NCBI GenBank assembly: GCA_016178045.1
Contig: JACOUE010000032.1
Location: forward strand, 1-44,877
Reading direction: 5' to 3'
Source: Chloroflexota bacterium
GTDB taxonomy: Bacteria > Chloroflexota > Dehalococcoidia > SM23-28-2 > JACOUE01
DNA: 44,877 nt
Below are positions 15,123-21,869 of the stretch, piece after piece. The notes below the pieces were generated by a model. The model was not told where the DNA came from. It saw only the letters and a program-made list of their open reading frames with translations, and ran no database searches. Every line of letters begins with the position of its first letter. Position 1 is the first letter of the stretch. The translations under genes and the position numbers were made by a program.

Positions 15123-16058
15123 GTGTCCGCGCCCATGAGCGGCAACCACAGCGGCGGGCGACTCGCCGCCGCAGTGTCCGAGGCGGGTGGACTCGGGAGC
15201 TTCGGCGCCATCAACCCGTTCCGGGAGCCGGACTGGGTGCGGGAGCAGATTAGATACATCCGCTCCCAGACTGACCGGCCGTTCGCCGTCGGGTACATCA
15301 CGCACTTCATTCCCGTGTTCCCCCAGTACTTCGAGACCGCTCTGGAGGAGAAGCCGCCGGTCATCGCCTTCTCGTTCGCAGACCCGCAGCCGTGGCTGGC
15401 GCGGGCCAAAGAGGCCGGTTCCAGGGCGGTCTGCCAGGTGCAGAGCATGGAGGGCGCTCGCCAGGCGGTAGCGGCCGGGGCCGACGTCTTGGTGGCCCAG
15501 GGCAACGAGGCCGGAGGCCACACCGGCACCTGGAACCTCCTGCCCTTCCTCACCCGCGTCGTCGAGGCGTTCCCCGAAGTTCCGGTGATGGCGGCGGGGG
15601 GCATCGCCAGCGGCAGGGCCCTGGCCGCGGTGCTGGCGGCCGGCGGCGACGGGGCCTGGGTGGGGACGGCGTTCCTGGCCACGCCGGAGGCGGAGGAGAT
15701 ACCGGACGCCTACAAAGAACTCATCGTGCGAAGCGACGGCGAGGACACGATTTACACTGAGGTGTTCGACATCGCAGCGAGCCTACCCTGGCCGCCCGGC
15801 GTCGCCGCCCGGGCCTACCGCAACCGCTTCGCCCACGAGTGGCACGGCCGGGAGGAGGAGCTGCGACGCCGCCTGGACGAGGTCGCCCCCGCCTATCTGC
15901 AGGCCGCAGAACGGCAGGACTTCGAGACGAATGTGGCCTACATGGGCCAGTCCGCCGCCTCCGTAGAGGCCGTCCGGCCCGCCGCCGAGGTGCTGCGCGA
16001 CATCTGCGACGAGGCGGAGCGCATCCTGCGCGAACGGCCCCGTGAGCTCCTCGGATAG
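15123..16058 (+). CDS. Nitronate monooxygenase-like FMN enzyme
   Basis: TIM-barrel flavoprotein of the 2-nitropropane dioxygenase/NMO family, about 311 aa. Motifs: SAPMSG at the N terminus, LAAAVSEAGGLGSFG, the QGNEAGGHTG loop with the catalytic-region histidine, and VPVMAAGGIASGRALAAVLAAGGDGAWVGTAFL for phosphate binding. The first normal start is GTG at 15123, but the family normally has 8-10 residues before the APM motif. In frame upstream lies ATT at 15093, placed six bases after GGGAGG in the leader GGAGGACGCGCAT, the same leader that precedes the lipoprotein ATG at 33179. Translation may begin at that ATT or the start codon may be mutated. In this cluster it may act on an acyl-CoA intermediate. 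Confidence 0.9.
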   Translation: MSAPMSGNHSGGRLAAAVSEAGGLGSFGAINPFREPDWVREQIRYIRSQTDRPFAVGYITHFIPVFPQYFETALEEKPPVIAFSFADPQPWLARAKEAGSRAVCQVQSMEGARQAVAAGADVLVAQGNEAGGHTGTWNLLPFLTRVVEAFPEVPVMAAGGIASGRALAAVLAAGGDGAWVGTAFLATPEAEEIPDAYKELIVRSDGEDTIYTEVFDIAASLPWPPGVAARAYRNRFAHEWHGREEELRRRLDEVAPAYLQAAERQDFETNVAYMGQSAASVEAVRPAAEVLRDICDEAERILRERPRELLG

Positions 16059-16065
16059 CGACGGC

Positions 16066-16094
16066 TTGCGTACGAGGGCTTCGACGGCGATAAT
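16066..16094 (+). promoter_or_regulatory. Promoter before the ICMT-like gene, leaderless type
   Basis: TTGCGT (16066-16071), 17-bp spacer, GATAAT (16089-16094), then only nine bases to the ATG at 16104. This matches the spacing seen before dnaX, rph and the DUF1015 gene. Confidence 0.5.
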
Positions 16095-16103
16095 CTCTGC
16101 GCG

Positions 16104-16616
16104 ATGCTCGAACGCATTCCCACCCCGCCCCGGCCGGCGCCTCGCCTGTCGCTCCTCACGATCCCGATGTCGCTCCTCTCCTTCGAGCGGCGGCAGCGCC
16201 TGCCGCGGCTGCCGGGCGGCCGCTCGCGCTGGCTCGGCGTTCCCTTGCTGGCGGCGGGCTTCAGCCTCTTCCTCTGGAGCATGCGGACGCTGCGCCGGGA
16301 AGGCGAGGGCACCCCTCACCCGGCGGACCCGCCGCGCCGCCTCGTGATCGCCGGGCCCTACCGCTTCACGCGCAACCCCATGGCGATCGCCGCTCTCCTG
16401 AACGCGGCGGGCGCCGCCCTGCTCCTGCGGTCGGTCCTGCTGCTGCTCTACGTTCCCGCGCTGGCCCTGTGGACGCACCTCTACCTCGTGCGCGAGGAAG
16501 AGCCGCAGCTGGAGCAGCGCTTCGGCGAGCAGTACGAGGAGTACTCGCGGCGGGTGCCCCGCTGGCTCCCCCTACCCCGTGTCCGTCGGGAGCAGCGCGA
16601 GGAAGCCCAGGTTTGA
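16104..16616 (+). CDS. Isoprenylcysteine/phospholipid methyltransferase family membrane protein
   Basis: A 170-aa integral membrane protein of the ICMT/PEMT superfamily. The C-terminal SAM-binding signature is clear: GPYRFTRNPMAIAALL (about 89-104), a hydrophobic hairpin, then REEEPQLEQRFGEQYEEYSRRVPRWLP. Membrane segments are near 42-58 and 100-130. These enzymes methylate membrane or hydrophobic substrates such as carboxyl or amino groups; the substrate here is unknown. It lies between the NMO-like gene and the MaoC genes with its own weak promoter. Confidence 0.85.
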   Translation: MLERIPTPPRPAPRLSLLTIPMSLLSFERRQRLPRLPGGRSRWLGVPLLAAGFSLFLWSMRTLRREGEGTPHPADPPRRLVIAGPYRFTRNPMAIAALLNAAGAALLLRSVLLLLYVPALALWTHLYLVREEEPQLEQRFGEQYEEYSRRVPRWLPLPRVRREQREEAQV

Positions 16617-16641
16617 CAGCACGCGGGCGCCATTGTATCTT
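16613..16641 (+). promoter_or_regulatory. Promoter of the MaoC/SDR genes
   Basis: TTGACA (16613-16618, overlapping the previous stop codon), 17-bp spacer, TATCTT (16636-16641). The operator palindrome begins at the last base of the -10 box, so a bound protein would block initiation. Confidence 0.6.
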
Positions 16642-16656
16642 TGACGCGCGCGTCAA
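16641..16656. promoter_or_regulatory. Palindromic operator overlapping the MaoC promoter
   Basis: TTGACGCGCGCGTCAA is a perfect 16-bp palindrome overlapping the -10 box and predicted start point. It shares TTGACG-N4-CGTCA with the site at 13342-13357 upstream of the DUF35/thiolase pair. A further TTGACGC half-site follows at 16659-16665. Confidence 0.65.
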
Positions 16657-16673
16657 GGTTGACGCACGCGATA

Positions 16674-16751
16674 GTCATTGCGAGGGGGCGAACGCCCCGA
16701 AGCAATCCCGCCCCTGAGATTGCTTCTCCGCCTAAGGCGGATCGCAATGAC
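16674..16751. repeat. GTCATTGCGA-type repeat with nested hairpins
   Basis: Ends are GTCATTGCGA (16674-16683) and TCGCAATGAC (16742-16751), a perfect 10-bp inverted pair. Inside are GGGGCG-AA-CGCCCC (16685-16698), GAAGCAATC/GATTGCTTC arms (16699-16707 and 16718-16726) and TCCGCC-TAA-GGCGGA. Repeats of this type are widespread in several bacterial groups including Dehalococcoides relatives. It lies in the leader of the MaoC genes. Confidence 0.9.
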
Positions 16752-16777
16752 GGTTGAAGGACTGGAAGGAGGCACGC

Positions 16778-17260
16778 ATGGCCCAGCAGCAGGCCTCGCT
16801 TATCACCGACGAGATGCGGGCGGCCGTCGGCCGCGAGTCAGAGCCCGTCACCTTCGAGGTCGACAAGACGGCGTGCCGCATGTTCGCCCGCGCCGTCGGC
16901 TACACGGACCCCATCTTCTACGACGAGCAGTACGCCAGGGCCAAGGGCTACCGCAGCGTCGTCGCCCCGCCGGCGTTCCTCGGCCACCCGGTCATAACGC
17001 CGGGCCAGCCGAACCCCCTGGCGGCCGCTTACTTCCGCTTCGACACCGGCCTCAAGCGGGTCCTGAACGGGGGCACCGACATCGAGTACTTTGACGACGT
17101 CTGCGCCGGCGATGTCCTCACCGCCACCAGCCAGCTGGTCGACATCCAGGAGCGGGAGGGACGTCTCGGCCCTATGCTCATCACCATCACCGAGTTCACC
17201 TACCGTAACCGCGAAGGGAAAGTGGTCGCCAAGGCCCGCGGCACCGGGATCGCCTACTAG
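16778..17260 (+). CDS. MaoC-like N-terminal dehydratase subunit (hot-dog fold)
   Basis: A 160-aa hot-dog protein of the FAS1/MaoC N-terminal type. It has FEVDKTACRMFARAVGYTDPIFYDEQYAR, PPAFLGHPVITPG and DIEYFDDVCAGDVLTATSQL. It lacks the D-x4-H catalytic pair, as expected for the non-catalytic half of heterodimeric (R)-specific hydratases such as HadA-type or ChsH2-type subunits. The ATG at 16778 is preceded by GGAAGGAGG; a TTG eight codons upstream is less likely. The catalytic partner begins nine bases after its stop. Confidence 0.9.
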   Translation: MAQQQASLITDEMRAAVGRESEPVTFEVDKTACRMFARAVGYTDPIFYDEQYARAKGYRSVVAPPAFLGHPVITPGQPNPLAAAYFRFDTGLKRVLNGGTDIEYFDDVCAGDVLTATSQLVDIQEREGRLGPMLITITEFTYRNREGKVVAKARGTGIAY

Positions 17261-17269
17261 GAGAATGAG

Positions 17270-17704
17270 ATGGCAGAGCAGCCCTACTTCGAAGACGTAG
17301 GCGAAGGCCAGGAGGCGCCCGCCCTCACCCAGCGCTGCGACTCGCAGCGGCTGGTGATGTGGGCCGCCGGCTCCGGCGACTTCTACCAGATCCACTACGA
17401 CAAGGACTTCGCCCAGGCCACCGGCCTGCCCGACCGCATCGTCCACGGCGCCCTCAAGCACGCCCTCCTCGGCCGCATGCTCCACGAGTGGGTGGGCGAG
17501 GGCGGCCGCGTCCGCCGGGTCGCCTGCCAGTACCGGGGGATGGACCTGGTGGACAAGGACGTCATCTGCAAGGGCGTGATCACCCGCAAGTACCGGGAGG
17601 ACGGCCAGAACCTGGTGGAGCTGGACGTGTGGACGGAGGACCCCCAGGGCCAGAAGACGACACCGGGGACGGCCGTGGTGGCCCTGCCCTCGCGGGGCGG
17701 ATAA
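17270..17704 (+). CDS. MaoC-like enoyl-CoA hydratase, catalytic subunit
   Basis: A 144-aa hot-dog protein with the hydratase-2 motif GSGDFYQIHYDKDFAQ (about 36-51), where Asp and His are spaced as in (R)-specific enoyl-CoA hydratases, followed by DRIVHGALKHALLGRML. It likely pairs with the preceding protein to hydrate a trans-2-enoyl-CoA to the (R)-3-hydroxyacyl-CoA. GGAG lies six bases before its ATG. The SDR genes downstream would oxidise the product. Confidence 0.92.
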   Translation: MAEQPYFEDVGEGQEAPALTQRCDSQRLVMWAAGSGDFYQIHYDKDFAQATGLPDRIVHGALKHALLGRMLHEWVGEGGRVRRVACQYRGMDLVDKDVICKGVITRKYREDGQNLVELDVWTEDPQGQKTTPGTAVVALPSRGG

Positions 17705-17718
17705 CCCTATCGGCCGAA

Positions 17719-17755
17719 GGCCAGCCCTCAGGCTAGCCAGGAGAGGCTAAAGCCT
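17719..17755. repeat. Two-hairpin intergenic repeat before the first SDR gene
   Basis: Hairpin 1 is GGCCAGCC-CTCA-GGCTAGCC (17719-17738, one mismatch). Hairpin 2 is AGGCT-AA-AGCCT (17744-17755). Outer CCGAAGG and CCTTCGG arms (17714-17720, 17758-17764) could enclose both. Same family as the copies at 3731 and 36141. Confidence 0.8.
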
Positions 17756-17785
17756 GTCCTTCGGGGATCAAACACGGAGGCATTG

Positions 17786-18757
17786 ATGGGGAAGCTCGAA
17801 GGTAAGGTCGCCGTCGTAACCGGCGCCGGCCGCGGCATCGGCCGGGCCGTCGCCCTGCTGCTGGCCCAGGAGGACGCGAAAGTCGTGGTGAACGACCCCG
17901 GCGTCGGGCCGGACGGCGTCGGCCACGACGAAGGGCCCGCCGAGCAGGTGGTGGCCGAGATCAAGGAGAAGGGCGGCACCGCCGTCCCCAACTACGACTC
18001 TGTGGCCACCATGGAGGGCGGCGAGAGCATCGTCCGCACGGCGCTGGACAACTTCGGCCGCCTCGACGTCCTGGTGAACAACGCCGGCATCCTCCGCGAC
18101 CGCATGATCTTCAACATGACAGAGGAGGAGTGGGACGCCGTCATCGCCGTGCACCTGAAAGGGCACTTCGCCTGCACCAGGCCAGCCTCCGCCATCATGC
18201 GCGAGCAGCGGTACGGCCGCATCATCAACTTCTCGTCGGAGTCGGGCCTCTGGGGCAACGCCGGTCAGGCCAACTACGGCTCGGCCAAGGCCGCCATCGC
18301 CGGCTTCACCCGCGTCGTCGCCCGCGACTTGGGGCGTTACGGCATCACCTGCAACGCCATCGCGCCCCGCGCCTGGACCCGTCTCACCGCCACCATCCCC
18401 CAGGAGCGGCCGCAGGCGGGAGGGGGCGGCGGAGGCGCGGCCCGAGCCGCCCCGGCGCCGGACGTGGACCGGCTGGCGCAACTCCAGCCAGAGTACGTGG
18501 CGCCGATGGTCTGCTACCTCGCCACCGACGACGCCTGGATCATCAACGGCCAGATCTTCCTGGTGTACGGCGGCACGGTGGCCCTCCTCCAGCACCCGCT
18601 GCCCTGGCGCACCGCCTTCAAGCCCGGCCTGTGGACCTTCGAGGAGTTGTCGGAGATCGTGCCGCACCTGCTGGAGGGAACGCGCAACCCGGCGCCGCCG
18701 CCGGAGGAGCTGGAGATACCGGGCCGGGAGAAGCCGGAGCCGCAGCCCGCGGCATAA
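17786..18757 (+). CDS. SDR-family (R)-3-hydroxyacyl-CoA dehydrogenase-like protein 1
   Basis: A 323-aa short-chain dehydrogenase with TGAGRGIG (about 13-20) for NAD(P) binding, NNAGILRDRMIFNM, catalytic Ser in NFSSESG and Y-x3-K in YGSAK. The NDPGVGPDGVGHDEGPAEQVV insertion and NAGILRDR strongly resemble the dehydrogenase domain of peroxisomal multifunctional enzyme type 2. The C terminus is extended by about 60 residues beyond a minimal SDR, and a Gly/Ala-rich loop lies near 210-225. The ATG at 17786 is used; GGAGG is seven bases upstream. It fits oxidation of the MaoC product. Confidence 0.92.
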   Translation: MGKLEGKVAVVTGAGRGIGRAVALLLAQEDAKVVVNDPGVGPDGVGHDEGPAEQVVAEIKEKGGTAVPNYDSVATMEGGESIVRTALDNFGRLDVLVNNAGILRDRMIFNMTEEEWDAVIAVHLKGHFACTRPASAIMREQRYGRIINFSSESGLWGNAGQANYGSAKAAIAGFTRVVARDLGRYGITCNAIAPRAWTRLTATIPQERPQAGGGGGGAARAAPAPDVDRLAQLQPEYVAPMVCYLATDDAWIINGQIFLVYGGTVALLQHPLPWRTAFKPGLWTFEELSEIVPHLLEGTRNPAPPPEELEIPGREKPEPQPAA

Positions 18758-18870
18758 GGATGGGACGAGGGACGTGGTGGAGGGTCGCGAACCAGCGAAG
18801 CGCCACGCAGTCAATGAGAAGACTTAGCCTGGCTCGCAGACCCCCGTCCCGCGACCCGCGACCCGAATGC

Positions 18871-18928
18871 GTAGCTGCACGGCTTCAGGTCTGCCCTAGC
18901 CTCGGCCCCGACGGGTCGGGGCAGCTAC
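18871..18928. repeat. Hairpin repeat between the two SDR genes
   Basis: GTAGCTGC (18871-18878) pairs with GCAGCTAC (18921-18928). Inside is GCCCCGAC-GG-GTCGGGGC (18905-18922, sharing two bases with the outer arm) and a GGCTTCAGG core. It lies just upstream of the ribosome site of the second SDR gene. Confidence 0.75.
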
Positions 18929-18944
18929 GACGGGAGGAGACGAC

Positions 18945-19913
18945 ATGGGAGACAGGCTTAGAAGACGCAACGCCGCGGTGACGGGCGCCGGCCGCGGCAT
19001 CGGCCGTGCGGTAGCCATCGCCCTCGCGGAGGAAGGGGCCAACGTCGTCGTCAACGACCCCGGCGTCAACGTCAACGGCACCGGCTTCGACCAGGGCCCC
19101 GCCGAGCAGGTGGCGGAGGAGATCCGCCAGCGCGGCGGCAACGCCGTCGCCAGCTACGACAGCGTGGCGACGGCGGAAGGCGGCGAGAGCATCGTCCGCC
19201 AGTGCGCCGAGACGTTCGGCCGCATCGACATTGTCATAAACGTGGCGGGTATCCTCCGCGACCGCATGATCTTCAACATGACCGAGGAGGAGTGGGACGC
19301 CGTCATCGCCGTGCACCTGAAGGGGCACTTCAACACCACCCGGCCCGCCTCCATCCTCATGCGGCAGCAGCGGTACGGACGTATCGTCAACTTTTCGTCC
19401 GTCTCGGGCCTGAGGGGCAACTCCGGCCAGGCGAACTACGGCGCAGCCAAGGCCGGCGTCGCCGGCTTCACCCGCGTCGTCGCCCGCGACCTCGGCCGCT
19501 ACGGCATCACCGTGAACTGCATCGCGCCGGGGGCGATCACCCGCATGACGGAGACGGTGCCCGAGGCGGCGCGGGCGCTGCGGGTCCGGCGGGCCATCTC
19601 CCAGGCCCGCACCGGCGCGCCGCCGCCGGTGGAGATGTCGCCGGAGCACATTGCGCCGATAGTCGTCTACCTGTGCAGCGACGAGGCGTGGAACATAAAC
19701 GGCAAGATCTTCCACGTGGCCGGCGGCAACGTCTCCCTGGCCGCGGAGGAGACGCCACTGCGGCAGATCACCAAGGACGGCCTGTGGACGCTCGACGAGC
19801 TCGCCACGATCGTGCCGTCCCACCTGATGTACGCCGTCGTCAATCCGGCGCCCCCTCCCGACGACCTGGAGATACCGGGCCGGCCCAGGCCGCCGCAGGA
19901 GGCGCGCGCTTAA
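18945..19913 (+). CDS. SDR-family (R)-3-hydroxyacyl-CoA dehydrogenase-like protein 2
   Basis: A 322-aa tandem paralogue of the preceding gene with the same layout: TGAGRGIG, NDPGVNVNGTGFDQGPAEQV, VAGILRDRMIF, NFSSVSG, YGAAK, and the same C-terminal extension ending in a Pro-rich tail. The canonical NNAG becomes NVAG here. An 81-bp block (19251-19331) matches the first gene (18089-18169) with only two differences, suggesting recent duplication or gene conversion. The N terminus reads LRRRNAAVTG instead of LEGKVAVVTG. GGGAGGAG precedes the ATG. Its stop overlaps the stop of the convergent GNAT gene. Confidence 0.92.
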   Translation: MGDRLRRRNAAVTGAGRGIGRAVAIALAEEGANVVVNDPGVNVNGTGFDQGPAEQVAEEIRQRGGNAVASYDSVATAEGGESIVRQCAETFGRIDIVINVAGILRDRMIFNMTEEEWDAVIAVHLKGHFNTTRPASILMRQQRYGRIVNFSSVSGLRGNSGQANYGAAKAGVAGFTRVVARDLGRYGITVNCIAPGAITRMTETVPEAARALRVRRAISQARTGAPPPVEMSPEHIAPIVVYLCSDEAWNINGKIFHVAGGNVSLAAEETPLRQITKDGLWTLDELATIVPSHLMYAVVNPAPPPDDLEIPGRPRPPQEARA

Positions 19914-20488
19914 CGCGCCCGGCCGCCGCCCCACGCCGTCCTCGCCTCGCGAGGGCGGGTCGCCTGCCTCTCCCGCCGCACCTCCATCACCAGGAATGTC
20001 TGGCCGTTGCGCCAGAAGGTGCCGCAGACCGCGAAGCCGGCCTTCTCGAAGGCGCGCTGGGCCCGCTGGTTCCAGTCCAGCGTGTGCAGGTAGAGACGCC
20101 GCACCGACGTGTGCTGGAAGATGTAGCGGACGGCAACCGTGACGGCATCACTACCGTAGCCGCGGCTCCAGTAATCCGGCTCGCCGATGCTGATCCCCAG
20201 CTCCGCCTGCCGCCGCGACCGGTCGGCGTTGTAGTACATCAGGTTGCCTATGCGCCGCCCGCTCTCGTCCTCGATGGCGAAAGCTCGCTCCGTCACGTCC
20301 GTGAAGCGCAGGTCAAAGGACCAGTTGCGGACGTAGTCGGCGAAGGGGACGCGAACCGGCGGGGCGGCGTCGAAGCGGGCCAGGTTCTCGTCGGAGCGCC
20401 AGGCGTAGTCCTCGACCACGTCCGACATGCGCTTCCGGCGAAGGACGGCCCGCCGGCCCCGGGCCACCACGTCGTCGCGGCAGATCAC
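19910..20488 (-). CDS. GNAT-family N-acetyltransferase
   Basis: A 192-aa RimJ/RimL-like acetyltransferase. It opens with VLRRKRMSDVVEDYAWRSDENLARFDA, carries ISIGEPDYWSRGYGSDAVTVAVRYIF with the acetyl-CoA-binding R/Q-x-x-G-x-G/A pattern, then LHTLDWNQRAQRAFEKAGF. The start is the GTG at 20488, which overlaps the Nudix stop (GTGA). It is the last gene of the long minus-strand operon. Substrate unknown. Confidence 0.9.
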   Translation of the reverse strand: MICRDDVVARGRRAVLRRKRMSDVVEDYAWRSDENLARFDAAPPVRVPFADYVRNWSFDLRFTDVTERAFAIEDESGRRIGNLMYYNADRSRRQAELGISIGEPDYWSRGYGSDAVTVAVRYIFQHTSVRRLYLHTLDWNQRAQRAFEKAGFAVCGTFWRNGQTFLVMEVRRERQATRPREARTAWGGGRAR

Positions 20489-20943
20489 GCCGCCGCCTCC
20501 TCGATGAGCGACTGGGCCTTGCGCACGACGTCGATCTCGTTGCGGTAGCTCAGGCGCCGGCACGCCTCCTCGATGGGCACCCATTCCACCTGGTCGTACT
20601 CCCAGTCGTGGGCCTCGGTTGCCCCGCCGATGGCCTGCATCAGGAAGTGGTGGACGAACTTGTGGAAGCGCACTTTCTCCTGCGCTTCCGCGAACCAGTA
20701 CTCGATAGTCCCGATCTTCCGCTCGATGGCGACCTGGAGGCCCGTCTCCTCGCTCACCTCTCGGACGGCGGCGTCCTCCAGCGATTCGCCGGGGTCCGGC
20801 GTGCCTTTGGGCAGGCCCCAGACGCCGTCGCTGGTGCGGCCGCAGATCACCACCTCGATGCCCTGGGCGCCGCGCCGGTACACGACGCCGCCGGCGGAGA
20901 CGGCGCGCTCGGTGCGGAAGCGGATCGGCGTCTTGTCACTCAT
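20485..20943 (-). CDS. Nudix hydrolase
   Basis: A 152-aa protein with a complete Nudix box, GTPDPGESLEDAAVREVSEETGL (G-x5-E-x7-REVxEExGL), about residues 47-69. AGGVVYRR precedes it and GLPKG lies at its front. It resembles the diadenosine polyphosphate/NTP hydrolase type. It overlaps the HEAT gene upstream and the GNAT gene downstream by four bases each. Confidence 0.94.
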   Translation of the reverse strand: MSDKTPIRFRTERAVSAGGVVYRRGAQGIEVVICGRTSDGVWGLPKGTPDPGESLEDAAVREVSEETGLQVAIERKIGTIEYWFAEAQEKVRFHKFVHHFLMQAIGGATEAHDWEYDQVEWVPIEEACRRLSYRNEIDVVRKAQSLIEEAAA

Positions 20944-21866
20944 GAGCGAAAGCGGAATGCAAGCGGGTCCTCACCGAAGTCGATCTCCGTCAGGGCCTCA
21001 CGGGCCGCCTCGCGCACGGCGGGCAGGGACTCCTCCAGCAGGCCCATCAGCAGCGTCTTGGCCTCGGCGCCACCGATCTCGCCCAGGGCGGCGATGGCGG
21101 CCTGCCGCACCTCGGCGTCTTCGTCGCGGAGGAGGTTCGCCAGGCGGGACACCGCCTCCTCGTCGCCAATGGAGCCGAGGGCCACCGCCACCTCGTAGCG
21201 GAGCTCGCCGTCCTCGCTGGCCAGCTCGCGGAACAGGAGAGGGAGCCAGCGGGAGTCGGCGCTTCGGCCCATGGCGTGGATGGCGCTCACCTTCATGCGG
21301 GAGGTGTCGCTCTCGTACGCCTCGCGGATGGCCTGGCGGACCCAGGTCCGGCCGCTGCAAGCGCCGATAGCCTCCAGGGCGCGCGCCCGTACCTCCTCCA
21401 CCTCCTTGTGGTCGGCGAGGGCGCGGCGCAGGCCGCCCTCGATCTGGGCGAAGTAGCGGTCCCGCAGGTTGCCGTACTCGGACAGCAGGACGAAGCGGCC
21501 CAGGGCCAGGGCCGCCTCCGACCGCACCTCGGTCGACCCGTCGCGGGCCAGCAGGCGCAAGAGGTGGGGAATCAGGTCCCGCCCCTGGTACTCCCAGAGG
21601 CCGCGCACCGCCTCCACCCTCACCTCCTCGTCGCCGTCAGTGAGGGCGACGAAGTAAACGGCGTCGAAGTTGAGGTCGACGTTGTCCTCCGCCAGGTCGA
21701 CGAGCTGGCTGACGACCTGCCGGCGGCGGCCCTCGTCGATGGCGGGCCAGACCCCGGCGAGCTCCTCCCGCTGCTCGGGCGACAGGTCGGAGAGGTGAGT
21801 GAGGCGCGAGACTTTGATGGGGATACTCGTGTCGGCCAGCTCGCGCAGGTACTCCTCAAACAGCAT
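20940..21866 (-). CDS. HEAT-repeat protein
   Basis: A 308-aa all-helical protein. From about residue 75 onward it consists of HEAT/PBS-lyase-type repeats, for example EEVRVEAVRGLWEY, TEVRSEAALALGRF, ELRYEVAVALGSIGDEEAVSRL and AEVRQAAIAALGEIGG. Such proteins are scaffolds or adaptors. Nothing indicates the partner. It is translationally coupled to the Nudix gene. Confidence 0.92.
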   Translation of the reverse strand: MLFEEYLRELADTSIPIKVSRLTHLSDLSPEQREELAGVWPAIDEGRRRQVVSQLVDLAEDNVDLNFDAVYFVALTDGDEEVRVEAVRGLWEYQGRDLIPHLLRLLARDGSTEVRSEAALALGRFVLLSEYGNLRDRYFAQIEGGLRRALADHKEVEEVRARALEAIGACSGRTWVRQAIREAYESDTSRMKVSAIHAMGRSADSRWLPLLFRELASEDGELRYEVAVALGSIGDEEAVSRLANLLRDEDAEVRQAAIAALGEIGGAEAKTLLMGLLEESLPAVREAAREALTEIDFGEDPLAFRFRS

Positions 21867-21869
21867 GAC

